A stretch of DNA of 64,000 nucleotides from Cyprinodon diabolis (GCA_030533445.1 CM060064.1:48046787-48110786), one strand, 5' to 3'; shown: positions 23,701 through 33,259, counted from the first letter of the stretch. The notes: generated by a model not told the origin, from the sequence alone. A program made the numbers and translations.

Positions 23701-26700
23701 TTCAGCGCTGGAGCAAGGCGTCCACTGCAGACCCAGACCGCTTACATAAGTCGGGGCGAGGAGTCAGGAAGCAGAGATCGGCACGCAGCACAGCTGAGAG
23801 AAGCAGCTGAAGATGCAAATGAGCTCAGAGGGAATAAATCCAGGATGCAAATCCCTGAAGGCAGCGTTAGATGATCTGCATTCAGCATGAAGGCCTGGCA
23901 GCCGATTATGGAACCAGGCTGAGAAGCAGCTTCCAGGGAAATAAAACCTTCAGGAAGGCAGATGATGGCGGTTCAGCAGCAGAATCAGATTAAAAACCTC
24001 TGAAGGCGCCTGAAGCTGCAAACAGCAACAAAGTTTTGCTTCTTTTTTCTTTAATATGTTCAACATCGAATGTTTTTCTGCAAAAATAAAAGTTTGGAAG
24101 ACTAAGCAGTTACACTCCTCACCAGATGGTGGCAGTAAATAGCCTGAAGGCTGTTCAGACGCCTTTGATTCAGCTAATGTTACACTGATGGCAACGATTC
24201 AGCAAAGATAAAATATTTGGGCCGTTTCTCAATTCACAAAAACGCGAGTACGGACTCGTGTTCTCGCCAAGTCTGTTCCTGACTAGAACCCAGGAAAGTC
24301 TGGACTCTGGGAGAACGGGTCACGCAAATTAAATCTGGATCAACTGGAACAGCAGCGTACTGATGACATCACCACATTCAAAGCACGTCTGGAGCTGCAT
24401 TTCACCTCCTGTTATTAATAGTCTCTAGATAATAATGAATTAGCCCTCGCTGCAGACGGGCTAACGTTAGCCCTGGCCGCTGCAGACGGGCTAACGTTAG
24501 CCCTGGCCGCTGCAGACGGGCTAACGTTAGCCCTGGCCGCTGCAGACCGGCTAACGTTAGCCCTGGCCGCTGCAGACCGGCTAACGTTAGCCATGGCCGC
24601 TGCAGACCGGCTAACGTTAGCCATGGCCGCTGCAGACGGGCTAACGTTAGCCCTGGCTGCTGCAGACCGGCTAACGTTAGCCCTGGCTGCTGCAGACGGG
24701 CTAACGTCAGCCATGGCCGCTGCAGACCGGCTAACGTTAGCCTCAGAGCTCCGCTGGTTGCCGCGGTTCTCAACATCAGAACTTTTTATAAATTCCGCAC
24801 TAAATCAGTAAATGTTTCATATAGTGAAGCTTAACTTATAATATTCTCGCCTCAAATCATCTGAAAACGTACTTTTGTTGAACAACAGCAACAGAAAAGA
24901 GAACTTTTAACTAAATACTCTGTGAGCGCTAACCTGGAAGCTGCTGCACAAGTACACAGAGAGAAACGGCCGTGTTCAATGGTTCAATTTTCTTCTGTGG
25001 TGATATTTAACGCATCACCAACATGACAGATGATAAAAATTATTTTATTTCAGCATCAAAGGCAGTTATGGTAATCTATATTAAAGTAGTAACGCTGTGT
25101 GGAGTACTGCTGATATTTCGCATAGCACTAGCTACATTAGCATAGCTTAAAAGCTTTGTTTTGGTTAGCTAATATAGCTTGAACCTGCTAAGATAAGATA
25201 ATCCTTTATTTGTCCCACAGTGGGGAAATTGCAGCGTTGCATCACAGTGAACAGTATAGTAGGAAAAAAAGAATACAAAATATAAAAAATATTTAAAAAT
25301 ATACAAAAAATATGTATCTACCTACCATGAGGGACACGGCTATGAAGCTCGTCCAAGATGGCGCCCGATAAACGGTCAGGTCATATTTAGGACTGAAATT
25401 CGATTAATCGATTATTAAAAATAACCATCAACTAATTTAGTAATCGCTTAATCGTTAACTGGACTCTAAAACGGGCCGTTAGCCGACAGAGAAACGGTAA
25501 ATATACCAAAAAGAATATACACTATATTGCCAAAAGTATTTGCTCACCTGCCTTGACTCACATATGAGCTTAAGTGACATCCCGTTCCTAATCCATAGGG
25601 TTCAATATGACGTCGGTCCACCCTTTGCAGCTAGAACAGCTTCAACTCTTCTGGGAAGGCTGTCCACAAGGTTTAGGAGTGTGTTTATGGGAATTTTTGA
25701 CCATTCTTCCAGAAGCGCATTTGTGAGGTCGCACACTGATGTTGGACGAGAAGGCCTGGCTCTCAGTCTCCGCTCTAATTCATCCCAAAGGTGTTCTATC
25801 GGGTTGAGGTCAGGACTCTGTGCAGGCCAGTCAAGTTCATCCACACCAGACTCTGTCATCCATGTCTTTATGGACCTTGCTTTGTGCACTGGTGCACAGT
25901 CATGTTGGAAGAGGAAGGGGCCAGCTCCAAACTGTTCCCACAAAGTTGGGAGCATGGAATTGTCCAAAATGTCTTGGTATGCTGAAGCATTCAGAGTTCC
26001 TTTCAATGGAACTAAGGGGCCAAGCCCAGCTCCTGAAAAACAACCCCACACCATAATCCCCCCTCCACCAAACTTTACACTTGGCACAATGCAGTCAGAC
26101 AAGTACCGTTCTCCTGGCAACCGCCAAACCCAGACCCGTCCATCAGATTGCCAGATGGAGAAGCGCGATTCGTCACTCCAGAGAACGCGTCTCCACTGCT
26201 CTAGAGTCCAGTGGCAGCGTGCTTTACACCACCGCATCCGACGCTTTGCATTGCACTTGGTTATGTATGGCTTGGATGCAGCTGCTCGACCATGGAAACC
26301 CATTCCATGAAGCTCTCTGCGCACTGTTCTTGAGCTAATCTGAAGGCCACATGAAGTTTGGAGGTCTGTAGTGATTGACTCTGCAGAAAGTTGGCGACCT
26401 CTTCGCACTATGCGCTTCAGCATCCGCTGACCCCGCTCCGTCAGTTTACGTGGCCTACCACTTCGTGGCTGAGTTGCTGTCGTTCCCAAACACTTCCATT
26501 TTCTTATAATACAGCTGACAGTTGACTGTGGAATATTTAGGAGCGAGGAAATTTCACGACTGGATTTGTTGCACAGGTGGCATCCTATCACAGTTCCACG
26601 CTGGAATTCACTGAGCTCCTGAGAGCGACCCATTCTTTCACAAATGTTTGTAAAAACAGTCTGCATGCCTAGGTGCTTGAATTTATACACCTGTGGCCAT

Positions 26701-27824
26701 GGAAGTGATTGGAACACCTGATTCCAATAATTTGGATGGGTGAGCAAATACTTTTGGCAATATAGTGTACATTACCTTTAAGATAAAGAACGTTTTCCCT
26801 TTTCAACCTGCTTTATAATACAGAACTCCTCAAGTAGAAAAGTTTTATCTTCACCTGGTTAAATTTGGTTAAAAGTCTTTGGTTATCCGATTATTAATCG
26901 ACAGATTAAAGGAATAGTGCACCCAAAACACGATCAGCCTTCATTTTCTACTCCCCCCCATGCTGAACAACACTCTGGAGTACTTTTTTGACATCTCAAA
27001 TGCATCTGGAGATCTGGGAGGCTTCTTGCTGTCTGCTGACATTCAAATAATGGAGGTCTATGGCGCCCGAGGCAGAAAGGTCCATAAAAGTCCACAAAAA
27101 AACGTCATCTGGTTTGGTCTGCCGGCTTCCGTAGCGTCGTGAACATGCAGGCGCGCGCTTTCAGGAAATCCTATACACTACTGTTTATGCTCTAAAAACA
27201 TTCTAAATGACTTCGTTTCGAGTAAATTATGGACGCTACCCACTCAGGACACTTGGAATACATTGGACGAGCAGTATGGAGGAATATTGACACGTTTTTT
27301 GTGGACTTTTATGGACCTTTCTGCCTCGGGCGCCATAGACCTCCATTATTTGAATGTCAGCAGACAGCAAGAAGCCTCCCAGATCTCCAGATGCATTTGA
27401 GATATCAAAAAAGTACTCCAGAGTGTTGTTCAGCATGGGGGTGAGTAGAACATGAAGGCTAATCATGTTTTGGGTGTACTATTCCTTTAATAATCGCCTT
27501 CAGTAACGGCCGCTAGAGGGCGCCGCAATCTATTCCTCTGAGGGACTCACCTATCAGGGGGGACGTCTTTGGACAGTAAGGCATTTCGTCTCCATGGCTA
27601 TGTCCTCTGGACGGGTGCGACAGGTTGGCGTAGACGTCCCCGCCACCCAAGGCGCCGCCCGTGCGGTTCTGGAGCGGCGGTCCTGTGGCGTCGCCCTTAC
27701 GGAAGATCCGGATAAAGTAGCTGACCCGTTTCTGGTATCCCTCCCGGGAAAGCAGCGCCATGACCACCAGCTGGATGCCCAGGAACATGAACAGGAAGCG
27801 CCATTTGGACTGTAGTGTAACCAT
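17494..27824 (-). CDS. b4galt3: Beta-1,4-galactosyltransferase 3, six coding exons
   Basis: It transfers galactose from UDP-Gal to terminal GlcNAc in the Golgi. Coding exons, 5' to 3': 27824-27551, 20676-20441, 20090-19903, 19818-19696, 19617-19513, 17779-17494. All junctions are GT/AG and the phases join, giving 403 residues (about 393 in human B4GALT3). A short N-tail precedes a signal anchor ([16 protein letters not shown]), then stem motifs DVYANLSH and PYCP. The catalytic domain shows NREHHL, FNRAKL, DVDL (metal binding), FGGVSAL and WGWGGEDDD. The stem and FGY...LPY region fit B4GALT3 better than B4GALT2 or B4GALT4. The ATG at 27824 is the first in frame and has a strong Kozak context. 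Intron 1 (6.9 kb) holds an intact Tc1 and a fold-back element. The tail carries PAEK repeats. Confidence 0.9.
17539..17622 (+). repeat. 12-bp coding minisatellite in b4galt3
   Basis: CTCTGCAGGCTT is repeated six times perfectly at 17551-17622, with one diverged unit before it. Read on the minus strand it encodes PAEK repeats near the C-terminus of b4galt3. Perfect unit identity suggests recent expansion and likely length polymorphism. Confidence 0.9.
18140..18320. repeat. Palindromic element B, copy 1 (b4galt3 intron 5)
   Basis: Inverted arms of about 40 bp (AACTTTAAACTACCTCAGCG and its complement) enclose about 80 bp. The arms and internal bases (GCGATCTGACCTTAAATAG) match the copy at 20792-21084. 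It is a fold-back, MITE-like element; the outer ends of this copy are less clear. Confidence 0.65.
19513..19617 (-). CDS. b4galt3: b4galt3 coding exon 5
   Basis: 105 bp, family-typical. It encodes the segment [20 protein letters not shown]; the final His is the conserved metal ligand of this family. Donor AAAGAG|gtgga. Confidence 0.88.
19696..19818 (-). CDS. b4galt3: b4galt3 coding exon 4 (acceptor-site motif)
   Basis: 123 bp, family-typical. It encodes [19 protein letters not shown] and WGWGGEDDD, the acceptor-binding and catalytic loop. The flanking introns are only 84 and 78 bp. Confidence 0.9.
19903..20090 (-). CDS. b4galt3: b4galt3 coding exon 3 (DVD motif)
   Basis: 188 bp, the family-typical size, between ctaaag| and GGCTACAA|gtacgt. 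It encodes [14 protein letters not shown] and [14 protein letters not shown]; the DVD triplet coordinates manganese and UDP-Gal. Confidence 0.9.
20441..20676 (-). CDS. b4galt3: b4galt3 coding exon 2
   Basis: 236 bp, the family-typical size, between cgcag| and CACCAG|gtgag. It begins the catalytic domain with [23 protein letters not shown] and [15 protein letters not shown]. Confidence 0.9.
20792..21084. repeat. Palindromic element B, copy 2 (b4galt3 intron 1)
   Basis: Perfect 15-bp inverted termini (GGTGTTCTGTCAGAT at 20792-20806 and its complement at 21070-21084), then subterminal arms with CTTTAAACTACCTCAGCGGG. Total 293 bp, non-coding. A target duplication was not evident, so the superfamily is unassigned. 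Confidence 0.7.
21100..24220. other. b4galt3 intron 1: no gene, repeat fragments
   Basis: Short frames such as 22312-22566, 22399-22629 and 23350-23592 show no domain. Around 23090-23320 sequence like CATTTAACCGTCCCTTTGGG resembles a common fish LINE/SINE 3' module. A T-rich to ATCGAT-containing segment near 22117-22210 also looks repeat-derived. It sits inside b4galt3 intron 1. Confidence 0.4.
24451..24742. repeat. 30-bp minisatellite (about 9.7 copies)
   Basis: The unit is TGCAGACGGGCTAACGTTAG followed by CCCTGGCCGC, repeated head to tail with a few single-base variants (G/C at base 8, C/A, C/T). Each unit contains the 12-bp palindrome GCTAACGTTAGC. The repetitive frames on both strands are by-products of the 30-bp period. 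Confidence 0.95.
25193..25330 (-). repeat. Rex1-type LINE 3' end
   Basis: On the minus strand the sequence ends CCCACTGTGGGACAAATAAA, GGATT and (ATCTT)n, the signature of Rex1/Babar LINE tails in teleosts. It is 5'-truncated and non-coding. Confidence 0.65.
25520..26767 (-). mobile_element. Intact Tc1/mariner transposon
   Basis: 1248-bp element flanked by TA duplications (25518-25519 and 26768-26769). The 29-bp terminal inverted repeats (25520-25548 and 26739-26767, starting CACTATATTGCCAAAAG) are perfect. The transposase gene inside is uninterrupted. It sits in intron 1 of b4galt3 on the same strand as that gene. Confidence 0.95.
25602..26633 (-). CDS. Tc1-family transposase (DD34E), apparently intact
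   Basis: 343 residues from the ATG at 26633. An upstream in-frame ATG at 26747 would start inside the terminal repeat and is less likely. The N-terminal half has two helix-turn-helix regions (residues about 10-50 and 65-115) around a GRPRK AT-hook-like stretch (59-63), for binding the terminal repeats. The catalytic triad is visible: D154 in WSDESRF, D245 in FQHDCAP and E280 in NPIEHLW, with 34 residues between the last two. The glycine-rich box [10 protein letters not shown] is at 188-197. Such enzymes cut and paste the element into TA sites. No stop or frameshift is present. Confidence 0.95.
   Translation of the reverse strand: MGRSQELSEFQRGTVIGCHLCNKSSREISSLLNIPQSTVSCIIRKWKCLGTTATQPRSGRPRKLTERGQRMLKRIVRRGRQLSAESITTDLQTSCGLQISSRTVRRELHGMGFHGRAAASKPYITKCNAKRRMRWCKARCHWTLEQWRRVLWSDESRFSIWQSDGRVWVWRLPGERYLSDCIVPSVKFGGGGIMVWGCFSGAGLGPLVPLKGTLNASAYQDILDNSMLPTLWEQFGAGPFLFQHDCAPVHKARSIKTWMTESGVDELDWPAQSPDLNPIEHLWDELERRLRARPSRPTSVCDLTNALLEEWSKIPINTLLNLVDSLPRRVEAVLAAKGGPTSY
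26910..27486. mobile_element. 577-bp fold-back element at a TTAA site
   Basis: TTAA flanks both ends (26906-26909 and 27487-27490). Arms of about 198 bp (26910-27107 and 27289-27486) are nearly perfect reverse complements, beginning AGGAATAGTGCACCCAAAAC, and enclose a loop of about 181 bp. TTAA duplications are used by piggyBac and Kolobok elements. The two open frames (26960-27142 and 27236-27466) are mirror images of the same arm sequence, not genes. Confidence 0.9.
27551..27824 (-). CDS. b4galt3: b4galt3 coding exon 1 (signal anchor and stem)
   Basis: 274 bp, starting at GTCGCCATGG (strong Kozak) and ending CTGATAG|gtgag. It encodes the cytoplasmic tail, the transmembrane signal anchor and the Golgi stem with N-glycosylation sequons (NRT, NLS). 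The frame upstream of the ATG has only a TTG as possible start. Confidence 0.85.
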
Positions 27825-27999
27825 GGCGACAGCAGTGGGGTCAGAAATGAGTTCCAAAACAAACAGAAGAAAAAAAAAATCTCAGAAAAAAGGCACTTTA
27901 GGCAGCCGGCTGCTAAACGTTCAGCCAGCAGCAGGAAACAGTTTCTGTTGCGACTCGTCCCAGTTGGACCGGCGGTCCGGTTCTGGTCTCGGTGGTGTG

Positions 28000-30300
28000 A
28001 TGATGGCGGCGTCACGTGGTTCCTCCCCCCATCCTCCGGCCTGGGAAGCTCATTCTCCTGCTGTCAGCTCTTTATGCTGCCGTCTGCTCTCCCTCATGGC
28101 CTCCAGGCCAACAACAGCGCCGCAGACAAAAGGCGGCATGTGCAGCCGCCCTGAAGGCCCGCCGCCGCCCGAGGGATTACAGCCAGGGGGGGTCTGGTGG
28201 AGAAGGGCGTCAGCTCAGTGAAAAAGAGGCGTTATTCTACCACATCAGGCCCAGTGGGTGGAGGGGAAGCGGGGGGTCCAGCAGGGTTCTGGAAGACAGA
28301 GAAAGAAGGAGGTCCGTCAGAACCGGAGCAACAGAAACATGAAGCATAGAAACGGTTTCAGCCTAAAGAAGGCGCCGCAATGACCTCTGAAGCTAATTAA
28401 TTAGCAGTAGTTAAAGCTGCAGCCTGCTGATCCTAATCCTAATCCTAATCCTAATCCCACTGAAGGCTCCCAGAGGATCACCTGCACACAGCAACACCTC
28501 TGATCTCAGATTGAGCCTGAATCGGGTCAGAATCTGGAGAACCGCTGCTGGGATTCAGTCATGGAGAGAAAAGTTCTGGATTCTGATAAACAGAAAACGC
28601 GCGTTAATCATCATCATCATCATCATCAGCACTTAGGCTAATCAGCTCTCAGAGGAACATGATGTATTATGAGCACTTTGGGTCGGGTCCAGATCAGACG
28701 CAGCGGTTCTGGTTCCCATCTCTGTCTCAGTAAAATGGAGGACGGCGTAAAGAAGAGAGAACCTGATCCTTCTGCTCCGGGTGGATACTGGGAATGTTCA
28801 CCTAACTGGGAACCAGAACATCACACCCAGTCCGTCGGAACCAGAACATCACACCCAGTCCGTCGGAACCAGAAGAGAGGCAGAGAGGAGCATGGATACC
28901 CAGCAGGATATGAAGGATCAGTGAACATATCTCAGGTTAAGCTGAACTTGGATGCTTTCAAAGTAACAGTATGACCTTTGACCCCAGCTCTGATCCAGAG
29001 CAGAAACCTCTGGGGAAGAAACCTTTCCGCTCCTTGTTTTCCTGCTGGCAGGGCCGGGTCATCGTCTCCATGGCGACCTGTAGATCCTCCCAGCAGCAGC
29101 AGGTCTTCTCTGTTCCTTCAGCTGGATGATAACAGCAGCTCAGGAGATAATCAGGACTCCACGTTCAACTCCAGACTGGGTTTTAAAAGCAGGCAGATGT
29201 TTCTGTCACAGCTGCATCCGATATAAATAGCTGCCGGGTCAGACCAGAACCAGAACCCGGGCCTGAGCTCTGCTCAGCCAGCGCTACGTCAACACGTTTC
29301 CCAGGAACAGGCTGAACAAACATTAGAAACAGGGATGGGAGGAAGGTCCTCCTCTAACAGCCGAGCAGGCCAGCGGCCGTTGGCACGACGACGGGTACCC
29401 GCCTCCTCACCATGGAAACCACCCATCCATCAGCCGCCTGGGGGTTGGAGTCTCCTGAGGGAGAAAGAGGAGACCCAGAGGGAGACAGAACCCCCCCCTC
29501 CCCCGGTAGAACGCTGCGGTCAACAGCAGCATCAGCAGGCGACCCACCAGAACCGAGCAGGGAACAGAACCGGTCCGACACCGGATCCACAGACCCACTG
29601 AGGGAAAACATGCAGACAGGAATGAGGAAGTATTTCATCCTTCATCCTCTGGGTCCAGTTAGCCACGGTTCTGATCCATGTTCTGCCAACATCTGCCCAC
29701 TGAGAGCATCAGGCTGGTCCAACTGACAGGAGACACGTTCACCCCGAAACTAAAGGAGGAGGAACAGGAGCAGCGGGAGGGGGAGGCCCTGCTGGGCCTT
29801 TTGTTCCGAGGAGGAAACTGAAACCCAAACCAGTCTGAAACCAGCTGATTCCCAGAGATCCGAGCAGTTTGACCCGAACCAGCTGCTACGCAGCTTCCGG
29901 TGGAGCCTGAACCCGGAGGGAAACTTTTCTTTGTTCTTCTTCTTCTTCTTGGGGAAAAAAAACTTTCAATGTTGCGCAAACGCTTCAAATGACGCAAAGT
30001 TTCAAAGTCTGAGATGAGCGCAGATAATGAGCCAATCAGGGTTCGGTTCAGTTCGGACCAGAGTCCGAAATCAGCGTTTAATCATTAACAGCTTCCATGC
30101 TAACACCGCCACGCTAACACCGCCATGCTAACTCCATTAAAGTTCTCATTTCAGCTTCACAGCAGAACAAACTAACTTTAAACCGAAAGAAGCTCCCAGA
30201 TGTGAAGGAAGAACCGAACGGAGCTAACGGCCGCTAGCCAGTTAGCTCCTTAGCCTGCTAGCTGGAGCAGCTAACCTCAGAAAAAACACTTTATTTCCTC
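28000..30300. other. b4galt3 upstream region: no supported coding exon
   Basis: GC-rich, with many overlapping short frames on both strands that lack domains. It contains (CCTAAT)4 at about 28435-28457, (TCA)n at about 28610-28627 and a 32-bp tandem duplication at about 28800-28868. It is probably a 5' intron or upstream DNA of b4galt3. Confidence 0.4.
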
Positions 30301-30530
30301 CATGTTGAAAAACAATCATTACCGTCAGAGCGCGCGGAGCTCCGGGCTGGAGGAGCAGGAGGCTCTCGGTGTTTCCAGCAGCGGTCTGAGGCTCATGGAG
30401 GCTCCCCTCCCCTTCAGAGACTCCCACACCGCCCACACTCAGCCAGGGAGGGGGGAGGAAGCTCACTCTGCCCCTCCGGTGCGAGTACGGAAACACCGAG
30501 GAGCCAAAAAACACAGCGGGAGGGGGAGGG
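30300..30530 (-). promoter_or_regulatory. Candidate b4galt3 promoter / 5' non-coding exon
   Basis: A GC-rich, CpG-containing patch with a minus-strand splice-donor-like site (CTGACG|gtaatg, about 30320) lies 2.5 kb upstream of the first coding exon. A 5' non-coding exon here would fit, with an acceptor just before the ATG exon. This is inference only. Confidence 0.3.
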
Positions 30531-30619
30531 GCTACTCTGCTCTGATTAAAACACCTGCGCCAATTCTCAATTCAGGGTACGAAGGAGAATTAGAGCCAGG
30601 CTAGAGACTGGCTTTTACT

Positions 30620-31635
30620 CTATTATGAGAATAAAGTAATAACATAACGAGAATAAAGTTATAAAATTACAAAAATAAAGTCGCAACATTACGAGAATAA
30701 AGTTGTTAAAATTACGAAAATAAAGTCGCAACATTACGAGAATAAAGTTGTTAAAATTACGAAAATAAAGTCGCAACATTACGAGAATAAAGTTGTTAAA
30801 ATTACGAAAATAAAGTCGCAACATTACGAGAATAAAGTTGTTAAAATTACGAAAATAAAGTCGCAACATTACGAGAATAAAGTTGTTAAAATTACGAAAA
30901 TAAAGTCGCAACATTACGAGAATAAAGTTGTTAAAATTATGAAAATAAAGTCGCAACATTACGAGAATAAAGTTGTAAAATTATAAAAATAAAGTCACAA
31001 CATTACGAGAATAAAGTTGTTAAAATTACAAAAATAAAGTCGCAACATTACGAGAATAAAGTCGCAACATTACGAGAATAAAGTTGTAAAATTACAAAAA
31101 TAAAGTCACAACATTACAAGAATAAAGTTGTTAAAATTACGAAAATAAAGTCGCAACATTACGAGAATAAAGTGGCAACATTACGAGAATAAAGTTGTTA
31201 AAATTAAGAGAGTAAAGTCGCAACATTACAAGAATAAAGTTGTTAAAATTACGAAAATAAAGTCGCAACATTACGAGAATAAAGTCGCAACATTACGAGA
31301 ATAAAGTTGTAAAATTACAAAAATAAAGTCACAACATTACGAGAATAAAGTTGTTAAAATTACGAAAATAAAGTGGCAACATTACGAGAATAAAGTTGTT
31401 AAAATTAAGAGAGTAAAGTCGCAACATTACAAGAATAAAGTTGTTAAAATTACGAAAATAAAGTCGCAACATTACGAGAATAAAGTCGCAACATTACGAG
31501 AATAAAGTTGTAAAATTACAAAAATAAAGTCACAACATTACGAGAATAAAGTTGTTAAAATTACGAAAATAAAGTGGCAACATTACGAGAATAAAGTTGT
31601 TAAAATTAAGAGAGTAAAGTCGTAAAATTACGAGA
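30620..31635 (+). repeat. 45-bp satellite array (about 22 units)
   Basis: The unit is TAAAGTCGCAACATTACGAG followed by AATAAAGTTGTTAAAATTACGAAAA. It is itself two diverged half-units, each ending ATAAAGT. Early units are nearly identical, later ones mix half-units and carry an AAGAGAGTAAAGT variant. The 114-codon minus-strand frame (MLRLYFRNFNNFILV repeats) simply reflects the 45-bp period. The plus strand carries many AATAAA hexamers. Confidence 0.95.
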
Positions 31636-31677
31636 AACAAGTTGTATTTTATGACAGGAAGCCCTTTCTTCCCTAAA

Positions 31678-31809
31678 ATGAGGAATGTGGAGCATCATGT
31701 GAAGTTCTACTTTAGCATCGGTTTGAAATATCAGGAAATCTTTCAGCAGCAGCATCAAACTGGGCAGGATGTCAAAGTGGACTCTGGCTGCTGATTGGTG
31801 GAGCTGGTC
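31678..31809 (+). pseudogene. Short fragment resembling a fish DDE-transposon ORF start
   Basis: An ATG-started frame of about 43 codons reads VEHHVKFYFSIGLKYQEI, similar to the N-terminal region of integrase-core-type transposon proteins common in fish, then runs to a stop. It is very short and the match is from memory of the family pattern, so the call is tentative. It lies at the 3' edge of the satellite array. Confidence 0.3.
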
Positions 31810-32158
31810 GGACATCATCTGCTGGGCGGAGCTCCAAGCTTTCTTTCTGAATCGGGCTGTTGTCTGATCACTTAATTCTTGTTATTTTACGACTGTATTC
31901 TCATAATTTTATGACTTTATTCTAAAAATAAAAAATCTCTAGCCTGACCCTAATGCTCATACTATGGACGCCTGTTTCCACCACATGAAAGTAAAAAATG
32001 CCAAACAGAAAGTCATTATTATGATATTTGACTGAGGTTTTGTTCTCATCCATGTTATACAGATAATTTTTCAATAAGAAAATAAAAAAATTAAATAAAT
32101 TTTTTTTCCATTTTGAAATGTAAAGTTTTTTTTTAAGTAGAGAACAACAATCGTTCAG

Positions 32159-32275
32159 TTTGGTTTATAGATAATTTCCTGATTCCCATATTTTCTCAAA
32201 CACCTGAACTGAGCGTTTGTTATTTTCTTCCTTTTTTCTGTCTTAATGTTGGCAGTGGGCTTTAAGCTGCCGTGA
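32159..32275 (+). repeat. Dispersed repeat C, copy 1
   Basis: About 117 bp, including TTTATAGATAATTTCCTGAT and TCTTAATGTTGGCAGTGGGC, recurs inverted at 52612-52735. Non-coding; family unknown. Confidence 0.65.
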
Positions 32276-32756
32276 TGTCAGAGGTCAGAAACCAGTGAGG
32301 AAGAGGAGGAAGACCTGCTTTGGTTACTGGATGTTATGGTTTAAAAGCTGCAGAAGTTCTAGAAACTAAATCCAGATTAAAAGTCAACATTTCACACAGA
32401 TGATCGTCTTCGAGTCCGAATCAGCAGTAAGTAACTATTTTTCTATTCTTCATCCGGTACCATGTTGGTGAAGCTTTGGGTCAGAAATGACCCCTGACCT
32501 CCTACATTTAGAGGCCTAAAGAACAAACCTTCATGCGGAAACTTCTGGTACAGAAACAGTAAATGAGTAGAAATTCATCCAGAATTGTAGAACAATGTTC
32601 CTTTAGTAGGGTAGAGCAGTAAAGCTTCAGGCCTTTAAATCTTGTACATTTATACTTTAAGCAGTTTCAAAAACTTTTACTGGACTAAAATTCTGAAGTT
32701 GATGTTTTTAATCAGTAGGATTCATTCTTGTTCTGGAGTAATAAACATTTATACTT

Positions 32757-32806
32757 TTAGCACCTCTGGCTACCAGCGTGCTTAGTGTGAGGCATTACTG
32801 AGGAGT
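32757..32806 (+). repeat. L2 LINE 3'-UTR, 5' part of a split copy
   Basis: GCGTGCTTAGTGTGAGG to GAGGAGTC matches 55765-55795. The rest of the tail resumes at 33096 after an inserted repeat. Confidence 0.65.
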
Positions 32807-33095
32807 CTATAGTTACCCTTCCCTTTAGAAGCCGTGCAGAGATCGGTCCGAGCACGATAACTAAGGTAACTTCAGTGTAAACGGTACGCAGAACTGAAAC
32901 GAACCGCGCCAGACCCAACCCAACCGCGCTAACATGGTTCATCAGTAGGGTTCGGAGTGGTTCAGTTCTGGCTCGGTTCTCAGATAACAAAGACTGCATG
33001 AGCATCTCCTTACAGTCAGCCTCCGTTATCAGGAAATTTCAGACATTCCTTAAATCCTAGCTGGATCGGTTTTCCAAGGTAGTGGAAATAGGGCC
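32807..33095 (+). repeat. Dispersed repeat D, copy inserted in an L2 tail
   Basis: Contains CCCTTCCCTTTAGAAGCCGTG, GCGCTAACATGGTTCATCAG and CTCGGTTCTCAGATAAC, shared with 62543-62775 (same orientation) and, inverted, with 63830-64000. It separates two halves of an L2 3'-UTR that are contiguous at 55765-55820, which defines its ends to within a few bases. No protein is encoded; the family was not recognised. Confidence 0.7.
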
Positions 33096-33235
33096 AATGA
33101 GTCGATGCAATCAGCTGGTTTTCCTTAGATAGAAAACTTTGAATCAATCTGACTGGATGATCTGGTTGAACTGGAAAGTGACCTGAGATGACATGATGTG
33201 AATTGGAGCTATAGAAATAAACCAAATTGAATTTT
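33096..33235 (+). repeat. L2 LINE 3' tail, 3' part
   Basis: AATGAGTCGATGCAATCAGC to GAATTGGAGCTATAGAAATAAA, nearly identical to 55796-55925. Confidence 0.75.
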
Positions 33236-33259
33236 TTCCGCTGCAGGTTTGTTGGAGAA

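Larger units (their letters stand above)
30597..31946. mobile_element. Satellite-filled element with inverted CAGGCTAGAGA ends
   Basis: CAGGCTAGAGA at 30597-30607 is mirrored at 31936-31946. Just inside each end are related A/T-rich sequences with ATAAAGT motifs in opposite orientation. CAG...CTG ends resemble hAT elements, but the adjacent 8-mers do not match as a target duplication. Most of the interior is the 45-bp tandem array. Confidence 0.5.

Noticed and set aside
24402..24811. Long repetitive frames (LARLQRP / AAADRLTLA repeats)
   Set aside because: Products of a 30-bp tandem repeat, open because the period is a multiple of three.
25540..26338. 256-codon and smaller plus-strand frames
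   Set aside because: Antisense to the Tc1 transposase, which has the catalytic motifs.
27554..28342. Three frames of 108-153 codons on both strands
   Set aside because: Overlap b4galt3 exon 1 in other frames or are GC-driven; no domain or splice support.
28432..28460. CCTAAT repeats as an interstitial telomere
   Set aside because: The unit is CCTAAT rather than the vertebrate telomere complement CCCTAA, and only four copies are present.
30615..30959. 114-codon minus-strand frame with LYFRNFNNFILVM repeats
   Set aside because: Direct consequence of the 45-bp satellite period; not a gene.
30620..31635. CRISPR-like regular repeats
   Set aside because: Repeats are contiguous without unique spacers, and the DNA is vertebrate; it is a satellite.
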